Both the position numbers and the translations under genes were made by a program. From positions 1-57,557 of the forward strand of contig JAFZPZ010000049.1 of assembly GCA_017552435.1 (NCBI GenBank): DNA of 57,557 bases. Direction: 5' to 3'. Shown piece after piece: positions 57,532 through 57,557 of this stretch. The notes under the pieces were generated by a model that was given only the letters and a program-made list of their open reading frames with translations, did not search any database and had not been told where the DNA came from. The DNA is from Bacteroidaceae bacterium. Lineage in GTDB: Bacteria; Bacteroidota; Bacteroidia; Bacteroidales; Bacteroidaceae. The stretch's first letter is position 1. Each line of letters opens with the position of its first letter.

Positions 57532-57557
57532 TAAGGTGACATATACTAGCGAAAGCA

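Overview
The window looks like a chromosomal segment from a Prevotella-like member of the Bacteroidales. Evidence: promoters of the Bacteroidota type (TAnnTTTG at -7, TTTG/TTG about 20 nt upstream) before many genes; start codons without clear Shine-Dalgarno sequences; a BspA-like leucine-rich-repeat surface protein; secreted proteins ending in a 'YDLxGRR...KGIYI..GK' tail resembling type IX secretion C-terminal signals; Bacteroidota families (DUF3472, DUF4468, MtaB); and a purH-mreB-mreC-mreD-mrdA-rodA block. A 5S rRNA gene (minus strand) lies at the right end. No phage, integrase, transposase, CRISPR array or cas gene was seen.

Layout. 1-8.4 kb: secreted proteins on the minus strand (a partial cohesin-like protein, a carboxypeptidase-regulatory-like protein, a small secreted protein sharing a domain with the first, and a DUF3472 plus F5/8-type C protein). 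8.4-16 kb: TPR protein, orphan substrate-binding lipoprotein, pgk, nth, GH43 hydrolase, two small secreted proteins. 16-20.6 kb: a four-gene TolC/MacA/MacB-type efflux operon. 20.6-32 kb: glycosyltransferase, mtaB, a tiny Cys-rich lipoprotein (plus strand), a 2-hydroxyacid dehydrogenase, a nucleotidyltransferase-GHMP kinase fusion with a sugar mutarotase, MscS, a split chromate transporter and purL. 32.5-38.4 kb: LRR surface protein, hemolysin III-like protein, and an acyl-CoA synthetase/ACP/acyltransferase fusion. 38.5-48.4 kb (plus strand): an NAD-dependent epimerase, a short purH, the cell-elongation operon mreBCD-mrdA-rodA and a fasciclin lipoprotein. 48.8-57 kb: Wzc-like and Wza-like exopolysaccharide proteins, RlpA, a glycosyltransferase and carB with a possible attenuator leader, then 5S rRNA.

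The most unusual content is repetitive DNA. (1) I count 16 short arrays with a 7-bp period (about 3-6 units each, with a word that differs between loci). They lie at gene boundaries, where they supply start or stop codons, and inside reading frames: purL, mreC, the acyl-CoA synthetase, a lipoprotein signal peptide and linkers before secretion tails. (2) A G/C-rich palindromic element of about 35 bp lies in frame in mtaB, purL and the acyl-CoA synthetase and also between genes. (3) Four intergenic arrays are built from imperfect dyads repeated every 21-22 bp (about two helical turns), each with its own word. These patterns were found by eye; no statistic or database search was run.
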